From Fusarium oxysporum f. sp. lycopersici 4287 (lineage: Eukaryota; Ascomycota; Sordariomycetes; Hypocreales; Nectriaceae), in the NCBI RefSeq assembly GCF_000149955.1, contig NC_030986.1, positions 1,499,148 through 1,563,147 on the forward strand: a stretch of DNA of 64,000 bases, written 5' to 3'. Both the position numbers and the translations under genes were made by a program. Below are positions 22,474 through 34,965 of the stretch, piece after piece (position 1 is the first letter of the stretch; the number at the start of each line of letters is the position of its first letter). The notes below the pieces were generated by a model, which was not told the origin of the DNA, did no database searches, and saw only the letters and a list, made by a program, of their open reading frames with translations.

Positions 22474-25040
22474 AGATTTGATGTCTTCAATGATCTACTT
22501 TGTGCATAACGTATCAACCCATACCATGCCATATTCTGTCTTAAACGCAGCCTTGAGAAGCTGGAAAACAAAACCCGGATCCTGTCAACGTCGTGTGCTC
22601 TCCGCTCGGGGCTAAGCCCCACGCTGGCCCTCTGTGACATGTTGGTTGCATGTGCATAATCGTGCTGTAGAGAGGGTTTATTGTCTATCTTGGGCAGTAG
22701 GATTTGTCTCGTAGATCTCGACGTCACTATACGATACCCTCATCTTGTTCTTGTGATGGCTTCGCTTCTGGCGGCCGCATGTAATGATGTTCTCTGATTT
22801 TCTGTTACATCAAAGGATGTTGATGATGGGCGGATATATATGCAGGTATGGCCGCCCGAGTCATGCGGATGCACTTGGTGATGTCTTCAGCATGTCTGAT
22901 CTCTCACTACTGGTTGGATATCTCGATGAACTACAGGCTTTAATGGTGGTTTGTTCCTTATGGAGGGGGAACGGGTCTTGCCCCCGGTCTTATTGCAATG
23001 GTTTCCTGCTTTTGAGTCACTTGTAAAATCTTTGAGCTTATTCTGGATGGATACTTTGTTCACTTGCAGGTGGGGTGTTAATAAATCTGTATCATATCTA
23101 GCGGTGTGGTCAATAACTGCTCATACTGCGTCATTGCTTCTGTTCCATCGTGATGATATTTGATCATGAGTAAATTATTGAAAATCGCATGTCATCGTTG
23201 ATGTCAGGCGTACGGGGATATCATGAACGGCCGTGAGCGCTAGAACTACGATTTCGTCGGGGCGAGCGACGTACCGGAGATGAATGTCACTGATTTCAAG
23301 TTTTACTGCGTTACTTTGGTATACTTACGGGTTAATCAGCCTGATTTAATCAGTCTAGAGCCCACCATCGTTGACTTACAGTGTCGGAGGCTCGTAAGTT
23401 TGGATTCAATAGTGTAGGGTAGGTACGACTCAAACGAGGTTTCATGACGAAGAGCATCATGAAACACTAGAAGCAAGGATCTGACACGAATCCCCTCGAG
23501 AAATCAATTATAGCTATCTTCAGTCTTGAGATGTTGTGCTCTTGCTTATTCCACGTGACGTCTCTGAAACCTCACCGCCGTGATGCTGGCAAACCTTTAT
23601 CCACATAGACTTTTCATTTCGAAACGATGGTAATGCGCTGTACAGTTTTGGTAACAACGCATTAACCTTTAGGCAAATCGTAACAATGAACAACACTAGA
23701 ATGGTCAATGAAAATGAGTATCACTAGCTAAGGAATGCCCCAATATCATAATAACAGAGATTTGGCATTTTCACGTGGCCTGACAAGATAAGACATTGAT
23801 CGTGTGTTAATCGTAACTCAATTTGGGGCTTTTGTTTCCTCCTGAGAAGGCGTTACATACGGATGTAGGCTCAGCCACGAGCTGCAAGGGTCAATCCATG
23901 AAAGGGGAACAACTGGATAAGGAGTGGAGGTTAAATTAAACATTATGATTACGTGAAGACTAATCTCAAGAAGGAATGAAAGATAACAGTGCTATATGAC
24001 AAGTATATATCTTAGTAGCGAAAAAGATGCTAACAGTACGAGTACATGCTTACTTGGAGACAGCGAAGCAAGACTGAAGTTGGCTGGGATTGAATTACGT
24101 ATAAGTGAAGCCGAAAGTAACAGCGTTCCATTACGATAAAACCAATGACATCCGCTGGCGGAACGGACCCGTTAGCCCGTTTTAATGCCCCGGGAACTAA
24201 GGTAATTAGAAAGTTTCCGCTACGAGGGAGTCGGGAGGGACGGGATGAATATGGAGATGACGGGCGGGAATGGCTAGAGACAAGCCCGAATCTAAACCTT
24301 AATAGAGCGTCAATTATATTTCATCAGGTAATTAAGGCTTAGATGCAGCTATTTCTAGCCAGACTCGAGGGCAATTGATGGATATCCAAACATTGGCTCC
24401 CTCTTTGTCTGTAGCTTTGACCTTTCCATGATCCTCACTCAACCTTGTAAATACCGTCTCTTTTACCAGGTCACCTTGTGCTCACCGTTTCAATTGGGAC
24501 GCGGTAAGCTTTTAGCGCCCGGTCAACTTTTGAATTTGGTGGTACCTTGCGCTTTCAGTTGCACAGCATCCATTGGGATGGATCCAAGGGGCGTATTAGC
24601 TTGTCTCCCTGTTAGTTTTCGATTGATGCACTGCCAGTTGGCACCTTTCATCATCACCATCTCCCGAATCAAACAGTTTCTTTGTTTCTTTTTCGGCATT
24701 GTCTCTCCTTCCTCGCGCCCACGCCGTATAATCAATCCTGTTTGCTCTCTTTCCTTGCATCTGCCGTCTTCCGTCTTAACCTTATCTGCTAGCGAAACCT
24801 ACCTATTTCTTTCCTTTCAAGTCTCTCTTTCACATAACACTCACTCACTTGTGTACCCGGCGTCACCGCGATTTCATCACACAAGCGTCTCCTCTAGTGA
24901 TCGAAATGTCATATCTCTTCAAATAACGACGTCGGATTAAACAAACAAGCTTTTCTGAGGCTCCGCACCCATTGCTTGGGAGCTGACCCTTTCAGCTGGG
25001 GTACACATCTTGGCATCTCAAACCCAGCGCAACCACTACG
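22474..25040. promoter_or_regulatory. Long intergenic region upstream of the Trk transporter
   Basis: About 2.57 kb, relatively AT-rich between about 23700 and 24400, then pyrimidine-rich toward the Trk start. Likely the 3' region of the FKBP gene and the promoter and leader of the transporter. No gene was recognised. Confidence 0.45.
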
Positions 25041-27388
25041 ATGCTTGACTCTATCACATCTCGCTGGAAAGATCTTCGCGAGGAGCATCCGCGCCTTGAT
25101 GCGGTCGCCACGCAGGCTGGGAGGCTGGTACCGCCCATCAATTTCATAACCATTCACTACGCCTATTTCATCTTCGGATCCCTCTTCTTCTCACTTATCT
25201 TCTGGCTATCCAGCGAGCCAAGCCAGAGTATCCCCTACGTCGATTGTCTGTTCCTGGTTGTGTCTTCTTTTTGCGATACAGGCCTCAATACCGTCAATCT
25301 TTCCGAAATCACGACATGGCAGCAGGTTCTGCTATATCTTCTTTTCATCATTGGAAGTGCTCTATGGGTTTCATTCTGGACGGTCATGGCACGAAAGCAG
25401 GCGTTTGAGAAGCGTTTTGAGGATATCGTCAGGATAGAACGAGAAGCGAGGAAACGGCGGGCCGCATTGAGACGCGCCAAACCACTTGGGAGATTCCTCC
25501 CTTTCACTAAAGCGAGGACAACACCTGTATCAACCGAGACTTCTAATACCCTGACTGGTCTTGGAACGGTTCAGAGGACAGCGACTGAGAAACCTGACCC
25601 CAACGACTTGTTCAAGACAACTGCTCCTATGCGCCGCGCCGTTACTGCCCCTCCAGATTCTATCTCCGACTCAGACGACAATGATAGCAATACGACGCAG
25701 GTGGCAGCTCCTGCACGGAATGCTCCTATGACTCCAAACTCCGGCGACCATATCCAATTCGCAGACACCTTGTCGCCCCGAAGCGCCGGCAGAGACAGCG
25801 TGTCCATCTATCGACGAAACGAGAACGTGGAACCCAACCGACGACCTTCAACCTCAGACTCAGTCAACAGCGACGAATCAGAAGACTTTCTTCTGCACTG
25901 GAAGAAGATCCTCGGGAGTCACAACACAAGCAAGAGAGGCCAATTCTACGATCTATCATCCGATGAACGTGAGGCTTTGGGTGGCTGTGAGTATCGCGCG
26001 CTGAAGATCTTGGCCGTCACTGTTCCTCTTTACGCCTTCATGTGGCAAGCTGTATGTGGAATTGCACTGGGTGCTTGGATCAGCATCAACCGGCCGTCGG
26101 CGGCAACCGTCAATGCTATCAACCCCTGGTGGTGCGGAATCTTCTTGTCGTCTTCGGCATTTAACAATGCCGGCATGTCACTCAATGACGCAGGCATGGG
26201 TGCATTTCAGGATGCGTATTTTGTTCTCATCGTCGTTGGTATCCTTGTCCTTGCCGGGAATACGGGCTATCCACTGCTCTTGAGGTTCTTTCTCTGGTGT
26301 AGTCTTAGGGTATTGCAACTGACCACCGAGCCCAAAACTCTGGGGCCATGGAAAGAGACGATCGAGTTCATTCTCAAGTATCCCCGTCGAGTATACACGA
26401 CACTCTTCCCGTCAGGTGCTACATGGTGGCTCTTCACTGTCATTGTTACCATCAACACGATTGACTGGGTTGCTTTTGAAGTTTTGAATATCGGAAATGA
26501 CGTTGTAGAAGCTATGCCAGTGTCTGACCGTATCATTGCTGGATGGTTCCAAGCAATTGGTAAGTAAGAACTTTTCCACTCTGTGATTGCCTTACTGACA
26601 CACCGTAAGCTGTTCGTGCTGCCGGTTTCGCGGTCGTTTCTATCTCAGGTCTCTATCCCGCCGTCCAATTGCTCTACATGATTATGATGTACATTTCCGT
26701 GTATCCTGTCTCGATTACGATGCGCCACTCCAACGTTTATGAGGAACGATCCCTTGGCATTTACGAGGATGACCCTCAAATTTTGGAAGCAGAGAATGGA
26801 AACGGAAACGGAAATGAAAATGGAAACCACCTTCTGCCCACGATCTCAGAGGAACCAGAAAAGCCTGCACTGCGACGAAGAGTCACAGCTGCAGCTCAAA
26901 AGACGGTCAAGAAATCCATGACTTTCCATGGCGTTGGCGTGCGGCCTCCGCCCAAAGGTCCAGACGATAACTCTCGCATCTCTTTCATTGGACAGCAGAT
27001 TCGTGGACAGCTTGCTCACGATATGTGGTGGCTTATCCTCCCGGTCATCGTTATCATGATCATCGAGACCGACCATTTCCTTGAACAACCTCTTGTTTAC
27101 AGTGTTTTTAATGTGTTGTTTGAGGTCGTTTCGGCTTATGGGTGCGTTGGTCTGTCCATGGGCTTACCAGGAAAAAGCTACAGCATGGCTGGAGGCATGC
27201 ACCGAGGCAGCAAGTTTGTGTTGTGCTTGGTGATCCTCAGAGGCCGACATCGAGGTCTCCCTGTTGCGCTTGACAAGGCTGTTAGATTGCCAGGAGAGAA
27301 GTTGGTACGTGAAGAGGAAGAAGACTCGAAGATCAGAAGGACAAAGACGATGAATAGGATAGCTAGTCGAGAGTCTAGAGTCATGTAA
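25041..27388 (+). CDS. trk1: Trk-type potassium transporter
   Basis: Two exons (25041-26559 and 26610-27388; intron GTAAGT...AAG) encode 765 residues. It mediates K+ uptake at the plasma membrane. The architecture is the fungal Trk/KtrB-like fold with four membrane-pore-membrane units. The first pore region is SSFCDTGLNTVNL at about residues 75-87; the second is around SSAFNNAGMSLNDAG; the exon junction restores AIAVRAAGFAVVSISGLYPA, the third; the fourth is VSAYGCVGLSMGLPG. A charged, Ser/Thr-rich cytoplasmic loop separates units one and two, as in fungal Trk proteins. The C-terminal IRGRHRGLPVA-like signature (here ILRGRHRGLPVALDKAV) is typical of the family. The stop lies 163 bp from the stop of convergent polymerase kappa. 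Confidence 0.93.
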
Positions 27389-27551
27389 AGTTGCACATCG
27401 CATGTATACGGGCAAGGCGTTCACGGATTTGGAAACACGATAGATTTGGGTTGACCAACGGAAATGCAAAACAACGTTGGACGAATATTTAGACAATGTT
27501 ATATCATAGACCTGTTTGCATCGTTCATTCATCAAATTCATATCATTTACA

Positions 27552-29527
27552 CTATCCAAAGAACAGCTGTCTCTGCTTCGGATCAGGCACCTTCGGCCTC
27601 CCTCTCTTCTTCTCTGTCGTTCGTGGCTTCTTGATTTCGGGCGTTGGGTCACTTTTTATTGACGGGCCATCTGCCTGTACAGTCTCACGAATCGTCTGCC
27701 TCGATAGGCAAAGGTCTATATGTTCATTGAAGTGCCGCTCATCGGCCGCTTGCGGTCTGCTGCAGATGGGACAGTCCCACCACTGCTCCTCTGCAGCGTT
27801 CTCTTTTGTAGGATTAGGGGCGATCTCCTTGCCGTGTCTTCGGCCTAGTGATTGATCTGGAGTGTCCTGGTTACTAGAAGAGCCCTCAAGCAGGCCATCC
27901 GGGTCGTCAAGTAGAAGACCGGCTCCTGGCCACTGTTCCCATTCTCCGTCATCATCACTCGCTTTTCTTTTCAGGGTTCCGCCTTGCGGGCGGTCTTCTG
28001 AGTCTGTCCTTCGGGGCCGAAAGCCGAAGAAGGCCATGGCATCAGGTTTTTTGGTACTGACGAGATGTGTGCATCTCAAACCCATCAACCGAAGTTTCAT
28101 GCCGGGCATTTCTTGTTCCAGCTTGTTGAGAATAGGCAGAGCGTAGTTGTATAGGTCGTCTGCAAGGCATATAGCTCTTGGAAGGACGACCTGCCGAGTG
28201 AGGACCTCGAACGTGTGAAGTTTAACTTTAAGACAGAGTGTACGGCCTTTACACTCAGCGCGCTTCATGTCCTGCTCCAACTCCTCCGCTGTTGCTCGTA
28301 ACTTTTCTCTCAGCTGTGTAGGATCCGACATATCGCGGAATGTACTCTCAGTGCCAACGCTTTTGCGCTCATACTCTTCTGCTGGCTGAATTTTGGTGCG
28401 ACCAAGACCTAAGTAGCATGTGAACAGGAACTCTGAGGTTTTGTCACCAAACAGTGGGTTGAGATATTGTCGGTGCTCGTAGAAATCACCACAAGTCTTG
28501 ATACCAATCTCTAGCAGTTCTCTCTCGAGGACTCTCCCTATACCATTGACTTTCCGGGTAGGTAGGTCGCGCATGAAGGCCATGATTGTTGGCCGATCGC
28601 TAGATAAAACGTATTGCCCATTGGGCTTGTTCATGTTTGAACAGATCTTTGCGAGTTTTGCGTTAGCAGCAATGCCAGCAGAGACAGTGATATTTGTCTT
28701 CTCATGGATTTCTCGCCGCATCTGTTCAACGGCTTCCGCTGGGTCCATCTGGTGTTCCTGGCAGTATTCGGTGATGTTTAAGTATGCCTCATCGATACTA
28801 GCGCTCTCGAACCGGGGATCGTAGTTGACCAGAACTTCTCTCACCTCATGCGCTTTTGCATTGTATTTCTGAAAGTTTGGCTTTAGCAAGATCAAGCTTG
28901 GACATAATTTCTTGGCCACAAAGCCAGCCATGCCTGATCGGCAGCCGAACTTGCGCGCAACATAATTGCAAGTGGTCAAAACGCCGCCACCAACTGCGAA
29001 AGGGAGGTCTTTTATTTCCGGGCGATCAAGTTGCTCGACAGCTGCGTAGAATGCATCACAGTCCACATGAACGATGTGCTGAGTGAGGTCGCGAGTGAGT
29101 TCAAGTTCGGCAATGAGACGATCTGCATTGCGCAAGTCCCGAGTCAGATCCCTCTTCTCGAGTTGAGCCTTTCGCGCGATGATTTGTTCGATCTTTTGGG
29201 TGAGGACCTTGTCTCGTTCTTCTTCGCGATTGAAGAATTTGGATCCTTTGGAAGCGTTGTAGATGATTTCAGAAACCTTGTAAGTTGTCTTAGTGATAAT
29301 TGGTTCGTGCGGGCGGCAAGGATGTGTACCTTTGTTTGATCAACCGTATCTTGACCTGCTTTTAGTAGCGATGGTCCCAGAAGGGAATATTTGAGGGTTT
29401 TGAAGGCATCGTCCTCTGCAGTCTCAGGGGTATCTCTGCTGACATGATTTGTTTCCTTTTCAGCTCCTGAAGGTTCCTCTGTTGGTTGTAATGGAGGTTG
29501 CTCCTCCGCTTGGTCAGTTGAGCTCAT
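27552..29527 (-). CDS. polk: DNA polymerase kappa (DinB, Y-family)
   Basis: Two exons (29330-29527 and 27552-29276; intron 29277-29329) encode 640 residues. It performs translesion synthesis past bulky minor-groove adducts, in the nucleus. Catalytic residues are visible in VDCDAFYAAVEQ and ESASIDEAYL. The N-clasp precedes them (KVSEIIYNASKGSKFF onward). A helix-hairpin-helix region (PTRKVNGIGRVLERELLE) and a little-finger domain follow. The C-terminal region holds one UBZ-like zinc finger, CPICSRPQAADERHFNEH with a following Cys, which would bind ubiquitin on modified PCNA. The last residues are KQRQLFFG, a short FF-type motif that may contact PCNA or another partner; this is inference. The gene diverges from the next one across 560 bp. 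Confidence 0.95.
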
Positions 29528-30087
29528 CTCAAGGGGACAATAGCGGTGTCTTCATAGCATATACTGTGACTATTGAAGGCATCGTGAAGCCAGCCCGATG
29601 TCGTCGCGTCTCAGAGATGAGAGGTGAAGGGAGACGTGACGGGAGCCCCTCAAAATCCTGGACGCGTTCGGAAAACACACGAGATCATGTGACTCCCCAG
29701 GGACCTTCGATTCTGTTTTAGGTGCCTTTAGTGCTGTCTTGGTTAGTGGGGGCCGCTATTTTGGTGGTGGGACGGCTCTAACGACACCAAGGGTCCTCTG
29801 AACTCAATTGGCCAAAGAATGTGCTTCCCCTCCCCAAGAACAGGCGTTTAAGCGCCGACATGGACAACTTACATGCATTATGTCGTCTGTTGGAAACACA
29901 GAAGTTGATCAGTCGACGAGTCAAATGGCGCCCAGCTCTGAAATGAGGGTTGGACTCTGAAGGGGAGGGTACAAAAGCTGAACGAGGCCGCACTTTTTCT
30001 TTCTGTCACGAATCACTTGATTAATTTCCCTACAGGTCTTTGATCTTGCTCTGTAAGGTGAGCTCCCAGAGGAGAGGAACCTTTAAT
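29528..30087. promoter_or_regulatory. Divergent promoter, polymerase kappa / Pro-rich protein
   Basis: The 560-bp gap between two divergent start codons must contain both promoters. No specific site is claimed. Confidence 0.45.
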
Positions 30088-31485
30088 ATGGCTGCGCGAC
30101 CAGGAGAGGAGAATGTTGCGACACTGTAAGTTGCGACGGCTAAACTTGCTGAGGAGGCGTCCCAATTTGCTGACAGACCGTCAATGAAGCTTCGCAGACA
30201 TTCACTACTTCTATGGCCCCGATACTGTGAAGCCCAGACATCACAGGTTCGATAAGGGGTCGTATGTCTATCTTTTTGAGAACGCCAACGAGCGCCGGTG
30301 TCGCATTGAAATTGCCAACCAGCCTGGCACTGAGGATCAGGATGCTTTCGAAGGATGTAAGACTCGACATTATGAGGTCGCGCATAGCTGAGAGTGACCA
30401 TACTGATAAGCCAACCTGTAGACCTCGATCAGACACACGTCCGATACTCCTACAAGCAACAATGCAACGTCACTCTGACCGGACCTGAAGCTGTCGCGGA
30501 CCAAAACGAATGGCACCTACCAACTTTTGATCCTCAGAATCAAAACAAGTACCACTATAAGCTTCACTCACTTGACATCTACTTCTGGACCCAGGCAGAT
30601 GCGCTCCAGTTTGTCAATGGCGTAAGAAGAGTTGCTCCGCCTTCACATGTTGAAGTCCTGGATGAGCCTGGCCCTCCCCCTCAACCTGCGCCTATGAGCT
30701 CTGTGGTTCAACAGTTGGAGAACGTTGCCATCTCAGATCCTCAATATGGTTCAGCCAACGCTCCGAGCTTTGCGCCTCCTCCCAACATCCCCGCCCCGCC
30801 TCCGGCCCCGCCCTCCGAGGCACCGGCCAACTTTGCTCCGATGGCTTATAACCCGGCCGCTCCAGCAGCTCCGGAGACGATCCAGCACCGAGAAAAGACA
30901 CCGCCTCCGGATGAGGATCCCCTCAACCCGCTGGCTGTTGCTGTTGCGTATGACTACCACAAGCAGCCTTTCACACCAGGTATGCCTCCGCCATCGCAAT
31001 TTCCTCCGGGAGGTGTGACAAGCCCTGGACTACCTCCACCTCAATTTGGTCAGCATCCTGGATTGCAAAGAGCTGCTACAATGCCTGCTCAAGCATTGGG
31101 AAGTCCATATGGCGCAACGTTCCCAGGCTCACCTGGATTTGTATCTCCCCCGCCTCCTCCACAAACTCAACCTCCGGCCCAGACTCAACCCCACTCGCAA
31201 CCAACACCGCCAGCTTCCAACCCGGGACTTCCTCCACCACCTCCTGGAGGCTTTACGCAGTACAACTATACACACCAAGAGCAGCAGGCGCCAACTCAGC
31301 CAGGTGCAGAATATTCAGTCCATCAGCAAGTTTACCGTCCAACGCAGACAGAATTGGCCAATTCCGAGATCTACTCATTTACGCCTAAGACGAAGGAGCC
31401 ACGAGGTAAACTTGAAGAGAATGCGGGACGATTGGAGCGTGGCGTAACGGGCATGCTGAAGAAGTTTGAGAAGAAGTTTGGATAA
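30088..31485 (+). CDS. Conserved fungal protein with Pro-rich C-terminal half
   Basis: Three exons (30088-30125, 30190-30356, 30422-31485) encode 422 residues. The first acceptor is the AATGAAG at 30183-30189; only this choice keeps the frame and gives NVATLFADIHYFYGPDTVK. Residues 1-150 are a folded-looking domain containing RHHRFDKGSYVYLFENANER, YSYKQQCNVTLTGPEAV and LHSLDIYFWTQADALQFVNG. The remainder is Pro/Gln-rich and disordered, with repeated PPPP and PGLPPP stretches. The C-terminus is a charged helix (LERGVTGMLKKFEKKFG). I recall homologues across filamentous ascomycetes, some labelled RNA-recognition-motif proteins, but I see no clear RNP motif, so I give no function. Confidence 0.75.
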
Positions 31486-33527
31486 ATAGCATGTGACTTA
31501 TGCAAACTTGGTTGGAGCGGGAGTTCAAGGTTGTTTTATTCTCACATGTTAATTTTATATAGCATCACCATTCATTTTAATCTGCTCATCAAGAGGACCA
31601 AGCCTTTACCTTTAAGTAGCAGCTGTCTTTTACTGCCTTAATGACTGATAGCCATCCTGCTATAGAGGTCTCACTGTTTAAAATACTGCTAGATAAAGTT
31701 GAAAGCTCGATAACCTCTTCAAAGGTGAAAACCGAGATTTTGCAAAATGATACTACTAGGTCTCAACTTCTTATTAAGAGGGCCCAGCGAATGTTGTATA
31801 ACGCTGTCCCTGAATCGACTGTGTAACGCTAACAGCCAGGAGAAGACATCAAAGGCTTGTGTTTCAACGATCTCGCAGGTTGGACAAGAGTGAAATGTGA
31901 AAAGAGGTCTCACTGTACGGCTGAATGGAAGACGACCAAAGAAGAAGTAACGGTATCAAGAAAGGCTGGTTATCACGGGAATCCCGACAATGTGCATTGC
32001 TTAACAGAAGACTTATGACAACCCTTGCAAAGCCACTGGAGCAAACACTCCATAATAGTCTCAGAAGAACACGTTGTGACCAAAGCTTTTAAAAAGGCAA
32101 AGGATAGTAACAAGACTGTTGACAGCTTACCAATGGAACAAAGAGTTTCCTTAATCTGACCTCGTGGACGAGGATTAGACAAGGGCAACAATCATTGCAT
32201 CAGAAGAAAGATGCGGGGAGGCTGAGCTTTAGCAGAGGCCACCTCAGCCACGCCACATCCCTGGAAGGTCAGATTTAAGGCACAGGGCCTTTCAGTAGCG
32301 TATTTTGATGATCTTTAGCGGCTGGAGAAGCCGTTCGTCGAGGTGGAGCGAGCCTTGATGGCATGGAACGTAACAAGAGAGCTCTGAGCTACTATGTGAA
32401 AACGTGTTTGAAAACCGATTGAACTTTGATTACAATGAGGGGTCAACGAAGAAAATGAGCGACAAAACAAGGGAATTGTCCCGCAGATCTGTGGTGATTG
32501 CGTAATGAACTGGGCCCCGTTGATGCTTATTCCTTGGGGATGAAGTTGTCGTTCAAGGATCGGGTGCAACACTGCGGTCGACGAGTACAAGTTTGAGATA
32601 TGGCGGCAAGATAAGAGTTTGTACCTGTTGTACACCAGCCACAACGCCTTGCCATTCCATCTCATCATCTTTGACAGGCGGTTCAATACAAGAGCTGATA
32701 TGATCTTCAGCACCCAATGCTCTAAGCCTTCAAGACACTTCAACCCTCGAGGGGAAAGTAAGCAGAGGCCACAGCTTGGCCCTATACTAAGTTACGTAGC
32801 CGCTTACTGATGTCACCACCCTAACGGCCACTGACAAGTCATGATCGTCAAGGAGCAGATGATAGGTGAAAGTTACGTTAGCCAATTCTTGATCTGACAG
32901 CAGAACGAAGCAGAGCAGAGCAAACCAAGACGAGGCGGCTCGTCCGCTTATTCTGGTCAATGCTAATCTCAAATTCTTATTCTTAACTTCTTGTTACACT
33001 CGTAATCATATTACTTCCTCCCATTTTGTGCTTCCAACAGTGAAACACACAGCGAGTATAAAGGGTAAAACGCCCCGAAACACCCCTGCTAGAAGTCCAG
33101 GCCCAGGTCCATTTTCACATCCAGTCCAGCTCAGCCAAGCCAAGCCGACTGGACGGGAAAGCCAACCAACCAACCTCGCGCCTCGCGAGCGCCCGATAAC
33201 TGCGGCTGTGCTGAGCTGTGCATTGCTTTGCCTGGAAGTTGGAGGCAATAGTCTTCATCTTCTTCTGTTGTGGTTCTGTTCCCCTTAATCAATCTCCTGT
33301 CAATCAAACCTTCTTCCCCAGGAACAACGCTCTTTGCCGCAATCGTCGAATCTTATACGAAACTTTGTACTCCCACTTCGTATCGGCAAGCATCGATCAT
33401 CCAATCGGGCGCGCCTCTGTGTGGTCCTCTTCTATCCGCCCTCTCCGACGAATTGTCGCTGGCAATTCATTCTCATTACCAGTACAATTAACTTCTGCTT
33501 CTGCTGAATGTTGCAGTTCAGTTTGAA
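31486..33527. other. Intergenic region, 2.0 kb
   Basis: No conserved protein, tRNA or transposon was recognised. The longest open frame (142 codons, minus strand, 32315-32743) shows no familiar motif. The last 500 bases are pyrimidine-rich and probably leader of the PPxY gene. Confidence 0.4.
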
Positions 33528-34965
33528 ATGCATCTGAACGTTCCAATACCGCGTGGCTGGGATGCCACCGAAAGCGCACTTCAACCTCGAGAAACGTCAT
33601 CCAGCAACGGTGGCGGGGGAACCAATAATACAGTTGTCTTTATTGTAAGTTTAACTGAGGTGGAAGAATCGCCGAGATCTGCCATGGCGCTAACATTCAT
33701 TTCTCAATGTGCAGGTCATCGGTAGTATTGCCGGTGTAGTGGTAGCCATTACTTTGGCTGTTTGCATAACGAAGGCGCGACAAAAGAAGAAATCGACAGA
33801 AAGCAAAAAGAAGGGAGGCTTTCTTGAACGAATAAGAGGTCGATCGGGGCAGGGCAATTACGAACAGACAGCAGGTGAAGATGGTGGGGAGAGTGGAAGA
33901 CAATCGCATCAGCTCGATCCCACTTCTACTTCAACCAATAACCGACAAAATCGCAACAGTTCCAATAACGGTACCAACGCTGGCGCAACCGTCGACCGAA
34001 ATACTTCCGTCCGCTCTGTGCTTACATTACCTGCGTATCGACAGAGCGCAAGCCATAACGAAAGGGTTCTGGGACGAGAGGGCGAGCGAGATGGCGTGGA
34101 CGTGATCATTGACCTGCCAACTGCAGAGGCAGAGGAAGAAGCGCGAAATGAAGAAATGGAGACTCTCTACCAGATCAGACTGGCTCGACGACAAGCCCTT
34201 GCCGAGCGTGAGGAGCGTAGAGAGCGACGTCGCGAGGCACGGCTCAGAAGCGACTACCGCGAGCTTGAGGCGATCAGAGCTGAGACTCGTGCTGCGAACG
34301 AGGACAACACTATTGCCGAACTACGAACGACTGTGGACCAGATCAAGGACAACAGGCAGAGGTCTGTGTCAAGTGTATCATATGCAGACGTAGGTGTTGC
34401 ACGGCATGACGGAACGAGAATTAGAGCAAACAGTAGTGAGAGTGAGCGCGTTGGCCTGCTCTCTGATGCTGCGAGCATGCAATCAGGACATCAACGGGGG
34501 CGCAGCTATAGCTCTGCTGCCAGTCATGACGACGACTTTGCAAGTCTGGCGCCCACACGTTCGCAAGGAGCTTCTATTCGGTCAGGCAGTGCAGATGGCA
34601 GAGCTGGCTCGAGTCCTGAGTTGGTAGAAGCAGATCTTGGTGAAGAGGCGATGCCGCCTCCCGAGTACGAGGATATACCGCTCACTGATGACCGATCCTC
34701 AAATCACGGACCCCCGCCTGAGTATCCCGGCCCTGAGCGCTCCTCATCGCAGAGGACGCAGCGAACTACGGAGCGAGATCTTGGGTCAGATTGGCATGAG
34801 ATGGATCCAGCTTCAGATGGACAAAGCAACAGCCCACCAAGCGGTCAAGGCAATGGTAGCGCGCCTCAACTCCCAAGCTTAAGAATACCGCAACTCCCTG
34901 AGATCGTGATTGAACCATCAAGCGCACATCCACGAGACGACGAGCAACGATCACCACACCGATGA
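33528..34965 (+). CDS. Single-pass membrane protein with PPxY motifs
   Basis: Two exons (33528-33644 and 33715-34965; intron GTAAGT...GCAG) encode 455 residues. There is no classical signal peptide: about 35 polar residues, then a membrane span formed across the splice (VVFIVIGSIAGVVVAITLAV) followed by basic TKARQKKK. This suggests a type III, N-out/C-in topology. The cytoplasmic part has Asn/Ser-rich stretches, LTLPAYRQSAS, a charged coiled-coil-like region (YQIRLARRQALAEREERRE) and two PPxY-type motifs, MPPPEYEDIP and GPPPEYPG. PPxY motifs bind WW domains of Rsp5/Nedd4 ubiquitin ligases, so an adaptor role in membrane-protein ubiquitination is a reasonable inference. I recall conserved homologues in other ascomycetes but no assigned function. 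Confidence 0.75.
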
